A DNA stretch of 64,000 nucleotides from Thiotrichaceae bacterium UBA973 (GCA_002292815.1 DBBX01000030.1:1-64000); one strand, 5' to 3'; counted from the stretch's first letter, positions 1 to 9,601 are shown. Notes: generated from the sequence alone by a model not told the origin. Translations and numbers: made by a program.

Positions 1-3000
1 CGCTGCCGCGCCAGCCGCCGTCAGACTGATGGTGCCGTCGGTCGCAATCGCAAAGTATCCGTCCGCACTCTCGTTACCCGTGCCGCCAACAAACGCTGCC
101 GTGGTCACCGCCACGTTGTCACTGATCGTGACACTGCCAACACTGCCCGCACCGTTATTCTCATCGTAACCAATGGTCGTCGTCGCCGGAACGATCGGAT
201 TCACTTCATCGACATCGCTAATCGTTAAGGTAAAGTTCTCACTGATGCCCGCTGAGCCGGGTATACCCTCGTCATCAACATTCACAGTGACGTTATAGGT
301 GGTCTTGCCTGATTCAAAGTCGAGCGCGGTGCCCGCCTTTAAGACCAGGTTGCCACTGCCGTCCACATCAAAGTCTGCCGCGTCCGCACCGGTCAAGGTA
401 ATCGTGTTGGTGCCGAGCGCATCGTCAGTAATGGTGATGGCCGTTAACACCACGTCGCTGGCGGTGTCCGTATTCTCCGGCAAGGTCTGCGCCACAGAGC
501 CCAGCGCCAAGGCGGTAGGTTCTTCATTCACATCACCAACCGTTAACACATAGTTTTGGCTTAACGCGCCACCAGGGATACTCGTGTCATCAACATTCAC
601 AGTGACGTTATAGGTGGTCTTGCCTGATTCAAAGTCGAGCGCGGTGCCCGCCTTTAAGACCAGGTTGCCACTGCCGTCCACATCAAAGTCTGCCGCGTCC
701 GCACCGGACAAGGTAATCGTGTTGGTGCCGAGCGCATCGTCAGTAATGGTGATGGCCGTTAACACCACGTCGCTGGCGGTGTTCGTATTCTCCGGCAAGG
801 TCTGCGCCACAGAGCCCAGCGCCAAGGCGGTAGGTTCATCATTCACGGCATTCACAGTACCTGTTGCCGTGCCAATGTCGGTCACTGTGCCGTCGGTGAC
901 AACGTAATCAAAATTAATGCTACCGTTGTAGTTTGCATCCGGGGTAAACGTAATCACGCCTGCTGCATTGACGTTAACGATGCCGTTGGTCACAGTAATC
1001 GTTTGTGCTGTGCCCGGGGTTAAGGTAGTACCTGCAATGGATTGCACACTAAGCGTATCGCCATCGGCATCAGTATCATTACTGATTAAGTCAAGTGTGC
1101 CGGTGGTGGTGTCTTCATCAACGGTGAAACTGTCATCCACCGCAATGGGGGCGGCGTTAGTATTGCCAACGCTGCCTGTTATATTTGCTGTGTCCGATAA
1201 GGTGCCATCACTCACAGTGTAACTAAAACTAATTGGGCCTTTGTAACCGTTGTCCGGATCAAAGGTTATTGTTTTACCATCAGCGGCTAAACTTACTGAG
1301 CCGTTGGTTACTGCTACTGCTGCGCCTCCCGCAGTAATCGCAGTGCCGTCAATTTGTGTCACTGTTAACGTATCAAGATCCACATCCGTATCGTTTATTG
1401 TGACGTCTAAACTAACTGATGTATTTTTAACCGTGTTCATCACATCGTCAGTTGCGACTGGGGCATCATTCACATTTGCTAAAGTCACGCTGATGACTTG
1501 TGTTTGCGTACCACCCTGATCATCAGTAATCGTGACCGTAAAGCTATCCGTACCAAACCAGTCCGCGTTGACAGGGGTGTAGCTCCACACACCTGTGTCG
1601 GGGTCAATCGTCGCGCTCGCGCCGGCTACTCCCGGGGAAGTATTGGTAAACACCGTGCCGTCGGTTAAACCGTCCGCGTCCGTTGCTACCAGGGTATTGG
1701 TCACCGTGTCGCCTTCATTACCCGTGTAACTCTGGCCACTGACAACGATGGTCGGGTCATTTACATTTGTTAAGGTCACGCTGATGACTTGCGTTTGCGT
1801 ACCACCCTGATCATCAGTAATCGTGACCGTAAAACTGTCCGTACCGAACCAGTCCGTGTTGACCGGGGTGTAGCTCCATACGCCTGTGTCGGGGTTAATC
1901 GTCGCGCTCGCGCCGGCAACTCCCGGAGCAGTATTGGTAAACACCGTGCCGTCGGTTAAACCGTCCGCGTCCGTTGCGACCAAGGTATTGGTCACCGTGT
2001 CGCCTTCATCACCCGTGTAACTCTGACCACTGACAACGACGGTCGGGTCATTCACCGCATTCACAGTACCTGTTACCGTGCCAATGTCAGTCACTGTGCC
2101 GTCGGTGACTACGTAGTCAAAACTGATGCTGCCGTTGTAGTTTGTATCCGGGGTAAACGTAATCACGCCTGCTGCATTGACGTTAACGGTGCCGTTGGTC
2201 ACAGTAATCGTTTGTGCTGTGCCCGGGGTTAAGGTAGTGCCTGCAATGGATTGCACACTGAGTGTGTCACCATCGGCATCAGTATCATTACTAATTAAAT
2301 CAAGTGTGCCGGTGGTGGTGTCTTCATCAACGGTAAAACTGTCATCTACCGCAATGGGGGCGGCGTTAGAGTCGCCAACAGTGCCTGTTACATTGGCTGT
2401 ATCCGACAACGCACCGTCACTCACGGTGTAACTAAAGCTGATTGCGCCGACATAGTTTGACGTCGGTATAAAAGTTAGTGTCTTGCCATCAGCGGCTAAA
2501 CTTACTGAGCCGTTGGCTACTGTGACTGCTGCGCCTCCCGCAGTAATCGCAGTACCGTCAATTTGTGTCACTGTTAATGTATCAAGATCCACATCCGTAT
2601 CATTTGCTGTGACATCAAAACTGACTGATGTATTTTTAACCGTGTTCATCACATCATCAGATGCGACTGTAGGATCATTCACTGCATTAACAGTGATCGT
2701 TACACTTGCTGTATCGGTACCGCCGTTGGCATCTTCAATTGTGTAGGTGATGGTTTCGACACCACTAAAGTTGCTGTTGGGAGTGTAGTTCAAGCTATTA
2801 TCGCCATTGATACTGACCGTGCCATTCGTGGCACTAGCTGCGGTCACACTCAATGTGTCGCCCTCGATGTCAGTATCATTAGCAATCACATTAATGTTAT
2901 TTAGAGGCGTATCTTCAGTAGTGACGCCAATATCGTCGGTCGCCTCTGGCGGGTCATTAACCGGGTTAACTGTAATAGTTAAGGTAGCTGTATCGCTTAA

Positions 3001-5256
3001 ACCGCCTTCATCCGAGACAGTGTAGGTGTAAGTATCATCACCATTGAAATTCGCCGGTGGTGTATAGCTATAGCTGCCGTCTGCAGCAATTGTGATACTG
3101 CCACCTTGTGTTGTTGCAAATGTTCCTGCAGTAACTGTAAGTGTTGAACCAGCCACATCGGTATCGTTTACATCGACATCGACTGACGAATTTAATACGG
3201 TATCTTCATTAGTAATCGCGGTATCAACATTAGCGACGGGCGCCTGATTAACACTGTTAACAGTAATAGTGGATGTTGCCGTATTACTATTAGTCACCCC
3301 ATCATTTACAACAATGGAGATAGCGCGTGCACCAGTTGTGTCTGACTGTGTATTAAACAAGATACTTTTTAATGCGGCTTCATAATTTGCTGCTGTATCA
3401 GCCCCTGTTAAAGTCAGGACACCGGTAACCGCATCATAGCTACCTGAAATAGTACCTGTGTCTGAAAATATTAGTTGGTCACCGGTGCCTGTAACAGGCG
3501 GAGTGTTAGCGCTAGTATTATCAAACCCTGTGCTAATAGTGACGGTTGCTGAGGTAATATTTGTTGTATCGAAATTTGTTAATGTAGCATCACTATCAAC
3601 TATTGAAATACCCGTGCTGGCAGGGTCATAGTTGAAGGCGTCCTGATAATCAAAACCAGCAGCGCCGCTATCATCATTTGCATCTGCATCGAGAGAAAGA
3701 GAAGAACCAAAGTAAGAAACGAATACGGCGGTATCAACTTCAGAGTTCTCATAATCCGCTAGTTCAAACTTCATGTGGTAGAGCGTTGCATCAGTAACCG
3801 TCGCTACCCCAGTTTTGACGTCAGTAATATAGTCAAAACCTGTTCCATGACCTGAACCGTCGGCACCCAAATAACCCCTAGTGAATTCACCAGCACTATC
3901 AAGACTTAAAATACTGTCTCCGGCAACCTCGGTCCAAACCGCTGGATTTGGCTTACCTAATGGGTCACCACTGCCATTAATGTCATCCGTAATGGATATG
4001 GCGAAAGCATCGTTATAATCCTTGTTTGCTCCTTTGCCTGAAGTTGGTATCAAGGCTGGATCTTGGTCTGTAGCAAAGACGTATTGAATGGCGATTTTAG
4101 TAATGCCTGTGTCAGTCTGAAAATTGTGTGTGAATTCTGAGCGATCGACTTGATCACCATTCACCACCAGATCAAGCTGATCATCGTCACTATTGAAATT
4201 TTGATTATCGATATTTAAAGCAATGTTACTTGCGCTTACGAGTGCCTCTACTTCCCCCGTACTAAAGACTGCGCCCGAATCTATACCTAGTGTTCCACCA
4301 TTCGTGAATTGCCCAACAGCAGCATCATCTCCTGCATTAGGAATAGCTTCATTTGTAATCGTCAATCCATTACCCGCGGGCGACATTTCCGTCGTTATAT
4401 CTGTTGCCGTCACAGTATTAGCATCCACTACGGTCAGAAGCGTACCGACATAGACCTCTGTGGCCTGCTCTGAAATAAAAACTTCCGTTTCAATCTCACC
4501 AACATGTTGTTCCAGATCCCAATCACCACCCAGACTTGCATGACCGGTTAAATCTTCCGAGGCGGCGATATCGGCGCCAGTCAATTCTGCCAAGGCATTT
4601 GCTGCCGCTAGACCCGTTTCACCTTCGGCGAAATTACAACCGTAAATAAGGATATCGGCTGATTCGCCTAATGCTGTTTTGATAGTGGCCAACTCATCGG
4701 CATGCTCACCTTGCATTGATTCCTGAGTGAGTACTGTATTGCCTAATTGAAGCTGGCCCGCATCACCGTGTGAGACGATATGGATGGCATCGATATCATT
4801 ACGGCCATTTAAAACATTCGCAATCTGTTCGAGACCATCTGAACTTGAGTCGATAAATACAAGTTCGGCATCAGAACTGATACCGGCAATTAGAGAGGTG
4901 TAATCTTCGACAGATTTGTCGACAAAAACAATTTCATTACGACCCGCGGGCGGGACCAGGTCGGCTAAGGCTTCAATGACTTCGTCAGATTCTTTATTTT
5001 CCTGATTAACCGCTTGGGCTTCGAGGCTCTCTGAAGTGAGTGCTTGCTCAGCTTGTTCCTCTGCCACAGTATCAGCTGCTACCTCTGCGCCGGTGACGAC
5101 ACCCGCAGCATCAAACATGATCCGTGGTTCGAGCGCCTGAACGGAGTCGGACACGGTCATTTTAGGTAGTGCATACCCCGAGGTCGCGCCGTCGTACAAG
5201 AGCTTTGGTCTTGTCGGCTTTAAGTGACGTATTCTTTGTTTTAAGTAATTGAGCAT
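1..5256 (-). CDS. Giant repetitive surface/secreted protein, DUF4347 N-terminus, C-terminus off the window
   Basis: The reading frame starts at an ATG at 5256 and stays open to base 1 (1752 codons), so the C-terminus and any secretion signal lie outside. Residues 42-52 read LEPRIMFDAAG, the short motif typical of proteins carrying DUF4347. About residues 105-270 form the DUF4347 domain (EIVFVDKSVEDY, then IHIVSHGDAGQLQLG and LIYGCNFAEG). The rest is a chain of roughly 95-105-residue Ig-like repeats rich in T, D, G, V and N, of cadherin/VCBS type, with sequence such as FAIATDGTISLTAAG near the window edge. In this family such proteins are usually cell-surface adhesins exported by type I secretion; that role is inferred here. 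Several repeats are nearly identical at DNA level. No neighbouring exporter gene is visible. Spot checks through the frame found no stop codon. Confidence 0.9.
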   Translation of the reverse strand, partial: MLNYLKQRIRHLKPTRPKLLYDGATSGYALPKMTVSDSVQALEPRIMFDAAGVVTGAEVAADTVAEEQAEQALTSESLEAQAVNQENKESDEVIEALADLVPPAGRNEIVFVDKSVEDYTSLIAGISSDAELVFIDSSSDGLEQIANVLNGRNDIDAIHIVSHGDAGQLQLGNTVLTQESMQGEHADELATIKTALGESADILIYGCNFAEGETGLAAANALAELTGADIAASEDLTGHASLGGDWDLEQHVGEIETEVFISEQATEVYVGTLLTVVDANTVTATDITTEMSPAGNGLTITNEAIPNAGDDAAVGQFTNGGTLGIDSGAVFSTGEVEALVSASNIALNIDNQNFNSDDDQLDLVVNGDQVDRSEFTHNFQTDTGITKIAIQYVFATDQDPALIPTSGKGANKDYNDAFAISITDDINGSGDPLGKPNPAVWTEVAGDSILSLDSAGEFTRGYLGADGSGHGTGFDYITDVKTGVATVTDATLYHMKFELADYENSEVDTAVFVSYFGSSLSLDADANDDSGAAGFDYQDAFNYDPASTGISIVDSDATLTNFDTTNITSATVTISTGFDNTSANTPPVTGTGDQLIFSDTGTISGSYDAVTGVLTLTGADTAANYEAALKSILFNTQSDTTGARAISIVVNDGVTNSNTATSTITVNSVNQAPVANVDTAITNEDTVLNSSVDVDVNDTDVAGSTLTVTAGTFATTQGGSITIAADGSYSYTPPANFNGDDTYTYTVSDEGGLSDTATLTITVNPVNDPPEATDDIGVTTEDTPLNNINVIANDTDIEGDTLSVTAASATNGTVSINGDNSLNYTPNSNFSGVETITYTIEDANGGTDTASVTITVNAVNDPTVASDDVMNTVKNTSVSFDVTANDTDVDLDTLTVTQIDGTAITAGGAAVTVANGSVSLAADGKTLTFIPTSNYVGAISFSYTVSDGALSDTANVTGTVGDSNAAPIAVDDSFTVDEDTTTGTLDLISNDTDADGDTLSVQSIAGTTLTPGTAQTITVTNGTVNVNAAGVITFTPDTNYNGSISFDYVVTDGTVTDIGTVTGTVNAVNDPTVVVSGQSYTGDEGDTVTNTLVATDADGLTDGTVFTNTAPGVAGASATINPDTGVWSYTPVNTDWFGTDSFTVTITDDQGGTQTQVISVTLTNVNDPTIVVSGQSYTGNEGDTVTNTLVATDADGLTDGTVFTNTSPGVAGASATIDPDTGVWSYTPVNADWFGTDSFTVTITDDQGGTQTQVISVTLANVNDAPVATDDVMNTVKNTSVSLDVTINDTDVDLDTLTVTQIDGTAITAGGAAVAVTNGSVSLAADGKTITFDPDNGYKGPISFSYTVSDGTLSDTANITGSVGNTNAAPIAVDDSFTVDEDTTTGTLDLISNDTDADGDTLSVQSIAGTTLTPGTAQTITVTNGIVNVNAAGVITFTPDANYNGSINFDYVVTDGTVTDIGTATGTVNAVNDEPTALALGSVAQTLPENTNTASDVVLTAITITDDALGTNTITLSGADAADFDVDGSGNLVLKAGTALDFESGKTTYNVTVNVDDTSIPGGALSQNYVLTVGDVNEEPTALALGSVAQTLPENTDTASDVVLTAITITDDALGTNTITLTGADAADFDVDGSGNLVLKAGTALDFESGKTTYNVTVNVDDEGIPGSAGISENFTLTISDVDEVNPIVPATTTIGYDENNGAGSVGSVTISDNVAVTTAAFVGGTGNESADGYFAIATDGTISLTAAGAAA
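271..847. repeat. Direct repeat pair inside the surface-protein gene, period 315 bp
   Basis: Bases 271-532 and 586-847 are almost identical over about 262 bp, with only a few substitutions. They are offset by exactly 315 bp (105 codons), so the reading frame is kept. Near-identity at synonymous positions indicates recent duplication or gene conversion between adjacent repeat domains. Confidence 0.85.
848..2670. repeat. Higher-order duplicated repeat block inside the surface-protein gene
   Basis: A two-domain unit starting at 848 (through about 1470) recurs from 2057 (through about 2670), offset 1209 bp (403 codons). Between the two copies sits another tandem pair, beginning near 1481 and 1772 and offset 291 bp (97 codons). 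All offsets are multiples of three. The order A-B-C-C'-A'-B' shows that a multi-domain segment was duplicated, not only single repeats. Confidence 0.75.
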
Positions 5257-5544
5257 ATGACCTTAATCATTGATTCTTATATAATTTATACATAAAAGCG
5301 TCTTTATTTCTTTTATTCAACCTATATTGCTGCACTATTCATACCTAAATTATTAATAATATAGATATTACCGCCTCTTTGTTACCCTATAGGGTCTAAA
5401 ATACATGTGGCTAGTATATGTATCTGGAAAATATGATGCAGTTCACATTTTGCCGAGTTCTAACAGAATATATTCGGATATAAATCCTTTTTTTAATTAC
5501 TTTTTAATATATTGATTATTTTTTATAGTCAGATTTATAATTAA

Positions 5545-5572
5545 AAAAACGGAAACGTCTCAATAATGAGAC
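5545..5572 (-). terminator. Weak terminator-like hairpin on the minus strand
   Basis: GTCTCA (5557-5562) and TGAGAC (5567-5572) form a perfect 6-bp stem with a four-base loop. On the minus strand a run of seven T follows after a six-base gap. It lies just past the stop of the coding trace at 5592-5717 and upstream of the surface-protein start. The gap before the T run makes it a weak call. Confidence 0.3.
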
Positions 5573-5591
5573 AGGTAATTAGGCTATAAGT

Positions 5592-5717
5592 CTACTTCGC
5601 TGCATGGGTCTCTTCCAGTCGGGTACTCACCTTCTCTAAAAGGCTGTCCGGTGTGCCCCTTACTCTGACAAATTCTAATTCTGACAAAAGGTTAGGCAGG
5701 TTACTTTCTTTTTTATT
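5592..5717 (-). pseudogene. Possible decayed C-terminal coding fragment
   Basis: The intergenic stretch 5257-5982 has no intact gene. On the minus strand a frame opens after a TGA at 5718-5720 and reads for 41 codons to a TAG at 5592, including LPNLLSELEFVRVRG and SLLEKVSTRLEETHAAK. This has the composition of a real amphipathic C-terminus, but there is no start codon. The sequence just upstream looks coding in another frame (AAKNLQSEVAEIKKK), as if a frameshift separates the two. I do not recognise the family. Confidence 0.3.
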
Positions 5718-5816
5718 TCAGCGACTTCGCTTTGCAAATTCTTTGCTGCAATTATCAAAGACAAACACCTAATTGCACACTACTATTATTGATATCAGAT
5801 AGGCACTTACACAAAT

Positions 5817-5906
5817 TTACTTCAAAACATACGGCTGTCGATAGGCTTCTTTCATCCATGCACCTTTATAGCTGATTATTGAGTATGCTATTGGGCGAAA
5901 ACCCAT
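5817..5906 (-). CDS. Very short ORF of unknown status (29 aa)
   Basis: An ATG at 5906 opens a 29-residue frame beginning MGFRPIAYSIISYKGAWM and ending in YRQPYVLK before TAA at 5817. No convincing ribosome binding site is seen. It may be a small peptide gene or, more likely, another fragment of the decayed sequence in this gap. I do not recognise it. Confidence 0.2.
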   Translation of the reverse strand: MGFRPIAYSIISYKGAWMKEAYRQPYVLK

Positions 5907-5982
5907 CAAAATGGTCAAACTTTAGCACCGGGAAGCAGAATGCTTATCCTTCAAATTACACTTATTTATTGCTATTAATTTA

Positions 5983-6471
5983 ATGTTATTCAGTTTTAAC
6001 TCTAGCGCCGATGACTTGCTGAATAGTCTGGCACCTCCTTTTGAGTTGCCCGACCAGTATTCTAGAATACATAAACTTGCAGATTATTCCGGCCAATGGT
6101 TAGTGCTCTATTTTTATCCGAAGGACGATACTCCCGGCTGCACCAAAGAAGCCTGCAACTTTAGAGATGACATTTACCCTATTCGCGAGGCAAACGCCGA
6201 AGTCATCGGCTTGAGCACGGATGATGTTGGCAGTCATGATGAATTCACAAAGAAGTACAGCTTACCTTTTGTCTTGCTGTCTGATAAACACGCCGTCGTT
6301 GCCAAGTCTTATGGCGCAGCGTGGAAGCTTGGCCCTCTGAGTAAGGCGAAACGACATTCGTTTATCATTTCACCTGATGGCAAGGTTGTGAGAATTTATA
6401 GAAAGGTAAAGCCAAAAGAACACAGTAAGGAAATCATTGCTGCGTTAAAGTCTTTGCAAGCAACTGAATAA
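5983..6471 (+). CDS. bcp: Thioredoxin-dependent peroxiredoxin, Bcp/PrxQ family
   Basis: A 162-residue protein with the PrxQ signature DDTPGCTKEACNFRD: peroxidatic Cys53 in P-G-C-T and resolving Cys58 five residues on, as in atypical two-cysteine Bcp enzymes. It reduces hydrogen and alkyl peroxides using thioredoxin. The N-terminus is odd: the residues before LAPPFELPD are longer than in cytosolic Bcp. In-frame codons upstream of the ATG (from 5926, no ATG/GTG/TTG) would encode a hydrophobic stretch ending FSFNSSA, resembling a signal peptide, so a secreted form with an unrecognised start is possible. No good Shine-Dalgarno sequence precedes 5983. It converges on ccoH, 12 bp away. Confidence 0.9.
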   Translation: MLFSFNSSADDLLNSLAPPFELPDQYSRIHKLADYSGQWLVLYFYPKDDTPGCTKEACNFRDDIYPIREANAEVIGLSTDDVGSHDEFTKKYSLPFVLLSDKHAVVAKSYGAAWKLGPLSKAKRHSFIISPDGKVVRIYRKVKPKEHSKEIIAALKSLQATE

Positions 6472-6483
6472 AATAGTTACAAC

Positions 6484-6963
6484 TTAAAGATCGACGATGA
6501 TCGTTTTTATTAAGCGCCAATTATCATATTGTATATGTACATACCATTTACCCGCAGCTAAAGCAGATAAATTGCCTCGATAAATGTTTTTTTGTGTTAA
6601 CAGCATGTGCACTTCTTTATCCAATCCAGAACGAGTGGCATGTAAAAAAGTAACTGATAAATTTGCTGGATAAACAAAGTCTGATGTTGATGACATCGAG
6701 ATTGAGACTTCTTCAAGTTGTTGATCAATTTGTATGTCGGCGTCGAGATTATAATCGACTGCAACTTGATCTCTTTCTAGTGTGCGGTTTATTTCCAATC
6801 CTTGCTTATAGTAATCATCGACAACCAAACCATCGTCTGATTGAACCGCTAAGATTGTCGTCACAATGCCGCCTATCACTGCCAGCAGAGGGAAAAATAT
6901 AATCATCCAAACGTAAGATTCTTTATACCAAGGAAGTACTTGTTGAGATTCATTATTTAACAT
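6484..6963 (-). CDS. ccoH: Cytochrome cbb3 oxidase assembly protein FixH/CcoH
   Basis: A 159-residue FixH-family protein. One membrane helix near the N-terminus (VWMIIFFPLLAVIGGIVTTILAV) is followed by DDGLVVDDYYKQGLEINR, the most characteristic FixH segment, then a periplasmic beta-rich domain. CcoH stabilises cbb3 oxidase assembly. Its start codon overlaps the last base of the ccoG frame region, so the two are translationally coupled at the distal end of the minus-strand ccoNOQP-ccoG operon. Confidence 0.9.
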   Translation of the reverse strand: MLNNESQQVLPWYKESYVWMIIFFPLLAVIGGIVTTILAVQSDDGLVVDDYYKQGLEINRTLERDQVAVDYNLDADIQIDQQLEEVSISMSSTSDFVYPANLSVTFLHATRSGLDKEVHMLLTQKNIYRGNLSALAAGKWYVHIQYDNWRLIKTIIVDL

Positions 6964-8387
6964 TATTGTATTGGCCCCAGAAATTTTCCCACTTCAGTAA
7001 TTGATAGATCATCATCGTTCGGCACCGAAAGAATAAAACGAACCTCTGTACTTCGCCCATTTAGATTTTCCTCTTTTGCACGTAAGCGCACTGGCAAATC
7101 ATAAACCGTACCCGCTTCGACTAGTATAGTCGATTTATCAACAAGTAAGATGAGATCATCAATACCTTCCGCTTTAATATCGAAAGTTCGATCTTGCTCA
7201 TCCTTATTAATCAACTTTAATGTATAAATATTCTCTATCAATCCTGATGTCTCACGATACAGTTGATTTCTGTCGCGAATAATATCCAGCCCAATAGAGG
7301 TACGCTGACTAATATAAAAAACAAATAACGATGTGAATAGTGTGAGTATTATAAAGTAGATGATTATGCGCGGACGTAATATCCGACTAGGCTCACCGTC
7401 TATTGCATGCTGCGTTGTGTAACGAATCAGTCCTTTTGGATAACTCATTTTATCCATCACGTCATCACAGACATCAATGCATGCCGAACAACCTATGCAT
7501 TCGTATTGCAGACCATCACGTATATCGATACCGGTCGGGCAGACCTGTACGCACATAGTACAGTTAATACAGTCTCCTAATGATTCTTTTTTGTGATCCG
7601 TGTGCACGTCTGATCGTCTCGAACCACGCGGCTCGCCACGCTTTTCATCATAAGAAATTATCAGTGTGTCATTATCAAACATCGCGCTCTGAAAACGCGC
7701 ATAAGGGCACATGTATTTGCAAACTTGCTCGCGCATAAACCCTGCGTTGATGTATGTTGCAAGTGTAAAGAAGGCAATCCAGAACAATTCCCAGCCACCC
7801 AGTTGAAAAGAAAACAAGTCCTGACTTAAAAGTTCTTCGGAGCTGAAGTAAGAGACATAGGTCACAGCAGTTGCGCCTGCAATTAACAACCAAATAAAAT
7901 GCTTTATCGATTTACGTAATATTTTATTCAGCGACCAATCTGCCTTATCAAGTCGCATCTGTGTAATACGTGAGCCCTCAACTTTTCTCTCGATCCATAG
8001 GTAGACCTCTGTCCATACCGTCTGCGGGCAGGCATAACCACACCACAATCGACCGGCAAGCGCCGTAAAGAAAAATAATGAAAATGCGCCGAGCATCAAT
8101 AAAAAAGCTAATAGAAGAAAATCTTGTGGCCAAAATGTTAGCCAAAACACATGAAACTTACGCGCCGGCAAATCAAATAAAATAACTTGCCGCCCGCCCA
8201 TTTCCAGCCAGGGCAAGATAAAAAAGAGTCCTAACAAAACGACAACAGAGAGTGTTCTTAAGATTGCGAAACGACCATGAACCTCACGCGGATAAATTTT
8301 TTCGCGTTTTTCATACAGCGACTGTTCAGTAGTTTTAGGTGCTGAACTTGTTGGAGTAGGTTTACTGTCAGACGACTCTGTTTGCAT
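6963..8387 (-). CDS. ccoG: cbb3 oxidase accessory protein CcoG/RdxA, polyferredoxin
   Basis: A 474-residue membrane ferredoxin. It has membrane segments at about residues 43-60, 85-110 and 160-215, with a CGYACPQTVW motif, then two [4Fe-4S] motifs (CINCTMCVQVCP and CIGCSACIDVC), a further helix, and a C-terminal Ig-like domain. CcoG is a cupric reductase involved in copper delivery to cbb3 oxidase. It sits in the usual place between ccoP and ccoH. Confidence 0.95.
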   Translation of the reverse strand: MQTESSDSKPTPTSSAPKTTEQSLYEKREKIYPREVHGRFAILRTLSVVVLLGLFFILPWLEMGGRQVILFDLPARKFHVFWLTFWPQDFLLLAFLLMLGAFSLFFFTALAGRLWCGYACPQTVWTEVYLWIERKVEGSRITQMRLDKADWSLNKILRKSIKHFIWLLIAGATAVTYVSYFSSEELLSQDLFSFQLGGWELFWIAFFTLATYINAGFMREQVCKYMCPYARFQSAMFDNDTLIISYDEKRGEPRGSRRSDVHTDHKKESLGDCINCTMCVQVCPTGIDIRDGLQYECIGCSACIDVCDDVMDKMSYPKGLIRYTTQHAIDGEPSRILRPRIIIYFIILTLFTSLFVFYISQRTSIGLDIIRDRNQLYRETSGLIENIYTLKLINKDEQDRTFDIKAEGIDDLILLVDKSTILVEAGTVYDLPVRLRAKEENLNGRSTEVRFILSVPNDDDLSITEVGKFLGPIQ

Positions 8388-8406
8388 TTAAAACTAACGT
8401 TATCCG

Positions 8407-8691
8407 TTATGAATTCAGACTATCAGAAGGCTTACTTTCTTTTGTCGGATAGATAAAAAATGCAGCTAACAAACTGGATGATGCGGTCAATAACCAGAAT
8501 AGAAAAAAGCCGATTGAATAGGCCCCGGTCCGGCTCATCTCGGGAAAATCAACACAGTACTGTAATTCAAAAGGGTCGATCACTGAAAAAAAACACCCGG
8601 TCGCAATACCCGCCATCAAAAATGACAACCACAGGACTGTCGCTATCCTTTGCGCAACAGACATCGAACCAATTCGAGCCCATGTCTCCAT
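8407..8691 (-). CDS. Small two-helix membrane protein in the cbb3 operon
   Basis: A 94-residue protein with two predicted membrane helices (about residues 18-38 and 56-80) and a short charged tail. It lies between ccoP and ccoG, close to both, so it is almost certainly co-transcribed. I recognise the position as one often filled by a small uncharacterised membrane protein in gammaproteobacterial cbb3 clusters, but not a named family. A role in oxidase assembly is inferred from context only. Confidence 0.75.
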   Translation of the reverse strand: METWARIGSMSVAQRIATVLWLSFLMAGIATGCFFSVIDPFELQYCVDFPEMSRTGAYSIGFFLFWLLTASSSLLAAFFIYPTKESKPSDSLNS

Positions 8692-8695
8692 GCTG

Positions 8696-9601
8696 TTATT
8701 CCTTGCTTAGACTATAAATATAGGCCGTAAGTATATGCACTTTAGCTTCGCCTAAAAATTCCTTATGTGCAGGCATGACACCATTTCTACCGGCATTAAT
8801 AGACTCCATGATTTTTTTCTGTGAACCACCATAGAGCCAAATTTCATCCGTCAAGTTTGGCGCACCAAACATAACGTTACCTTTACCTTCTGCACCGTGA
8901 CACATCGCGCAATTCGTATTAAATATTTTTTTACCTGAAGCGGCATGCATATCATCGACTTCTCTGGCAGCTAACTGTTCAACATAGCTGGTTACATTGA
9001 AGACATCATCAGATGATAATATTTCACTCCAAGGCGGCATGACACCATTACGCCCTTGCATTAATGTTGTCTTTATCTGTTCCGGATTGCCACCATATAA
9101 CCAGTCATCATCACGTAAGTTTGGATAACCTCTTGCACCACGCGCATCTGAACCATGACAAGTTGTACAATAACTCGCATAGAGACGTTCACCGACTTTT
9201 AGAGCGGCGTCATCTGTCGCAAGGGTGGCGATGTCTGTATTTAAGTATTGCTGGTAAAGTGGCCCATACTTTTCTTCGGCGACTTGCATTTCATTCTCTA
9301 ATTGATTCACTTGTGTCCAGCCTAGTACTCCTGCGTAAGAACCCAAACCAGGGTAAAAAACGAGATACGCAGCAGCCCAAACAATCGTAAGAATGAACCA
9401 ATAAAACCACCAGGTCGGTAATGGATTATTATACTCTTCCAGATCACCATCCCAGACATGTCCCATCGTTTTTACATTATCAGGGTCTTCATCTGGACTT
9501 CTCTTGGAACACTTAAGAAGGAATATCAAAATTCCGATAATACTTACGATTGTTGCCAGACTAATAAACCACGTCCAAAACCCACTTGTAAAATCAGCCA
9601 T
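8696..9601 (-). CDS. ccoP: cbb3 oxidase diheme subunit CcoP
   Basis: A 301-residue subunit with two N-terminal membrane helices, the CcoP segment GHVWDGDLEEYNNPLPTWW between them, and two periplasmic heme c domains. These carry CTTCH and CAMCH, each with a downstream Met in a GRNGVMP loop. It feeds electrons from soluble cytochromes to CcoO and CcoN. The start overlaps the end of ccoQ by 8 bp. Confidence 0.97.
   Translation of the reverse strand: MADFTSGFWTWFISLATIVSIIGILIFLLKCSKRSPDEDPDNVKTMGHVWDGDLEEYNNPLPTWWFYWFILTIVWAAAYLVFYPGLGSYAGVLGWTQVNQLENEMQVAEEKYGPLYQQYLNTDIATLATDDAALKVGERLYASYCTTCHGSDARGARGYPNLRDDDWLYGGNPEQIKTTLMQGRNGVMPPWSEILSSDDVFNVTSYVEQLAAREVDDMHAASGKKIFNTNCAMCHGAEGKGNVMFGAPNLTDEIWLYGGSQKKIMESINAGRNGVMPAHKEFLGEAKVHILTAYIYSLSKE

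Noticed and set aside
299..4453. Many plus-strand open frames rich in Ser, Val and Pro across the first 4.5 kb
   Set aside because: They are antisense shadows of the repetitive minus-strand surface-protein frame, which is open over the whole stretch; their repeats mirror the DNA repeats.
5557..5720. A riboswitch upstream of the adhesin
   Set aside because: I could not match a known aptamer; the conserved-looking part reads better as a decayed protein C-terminus on the minus strand.
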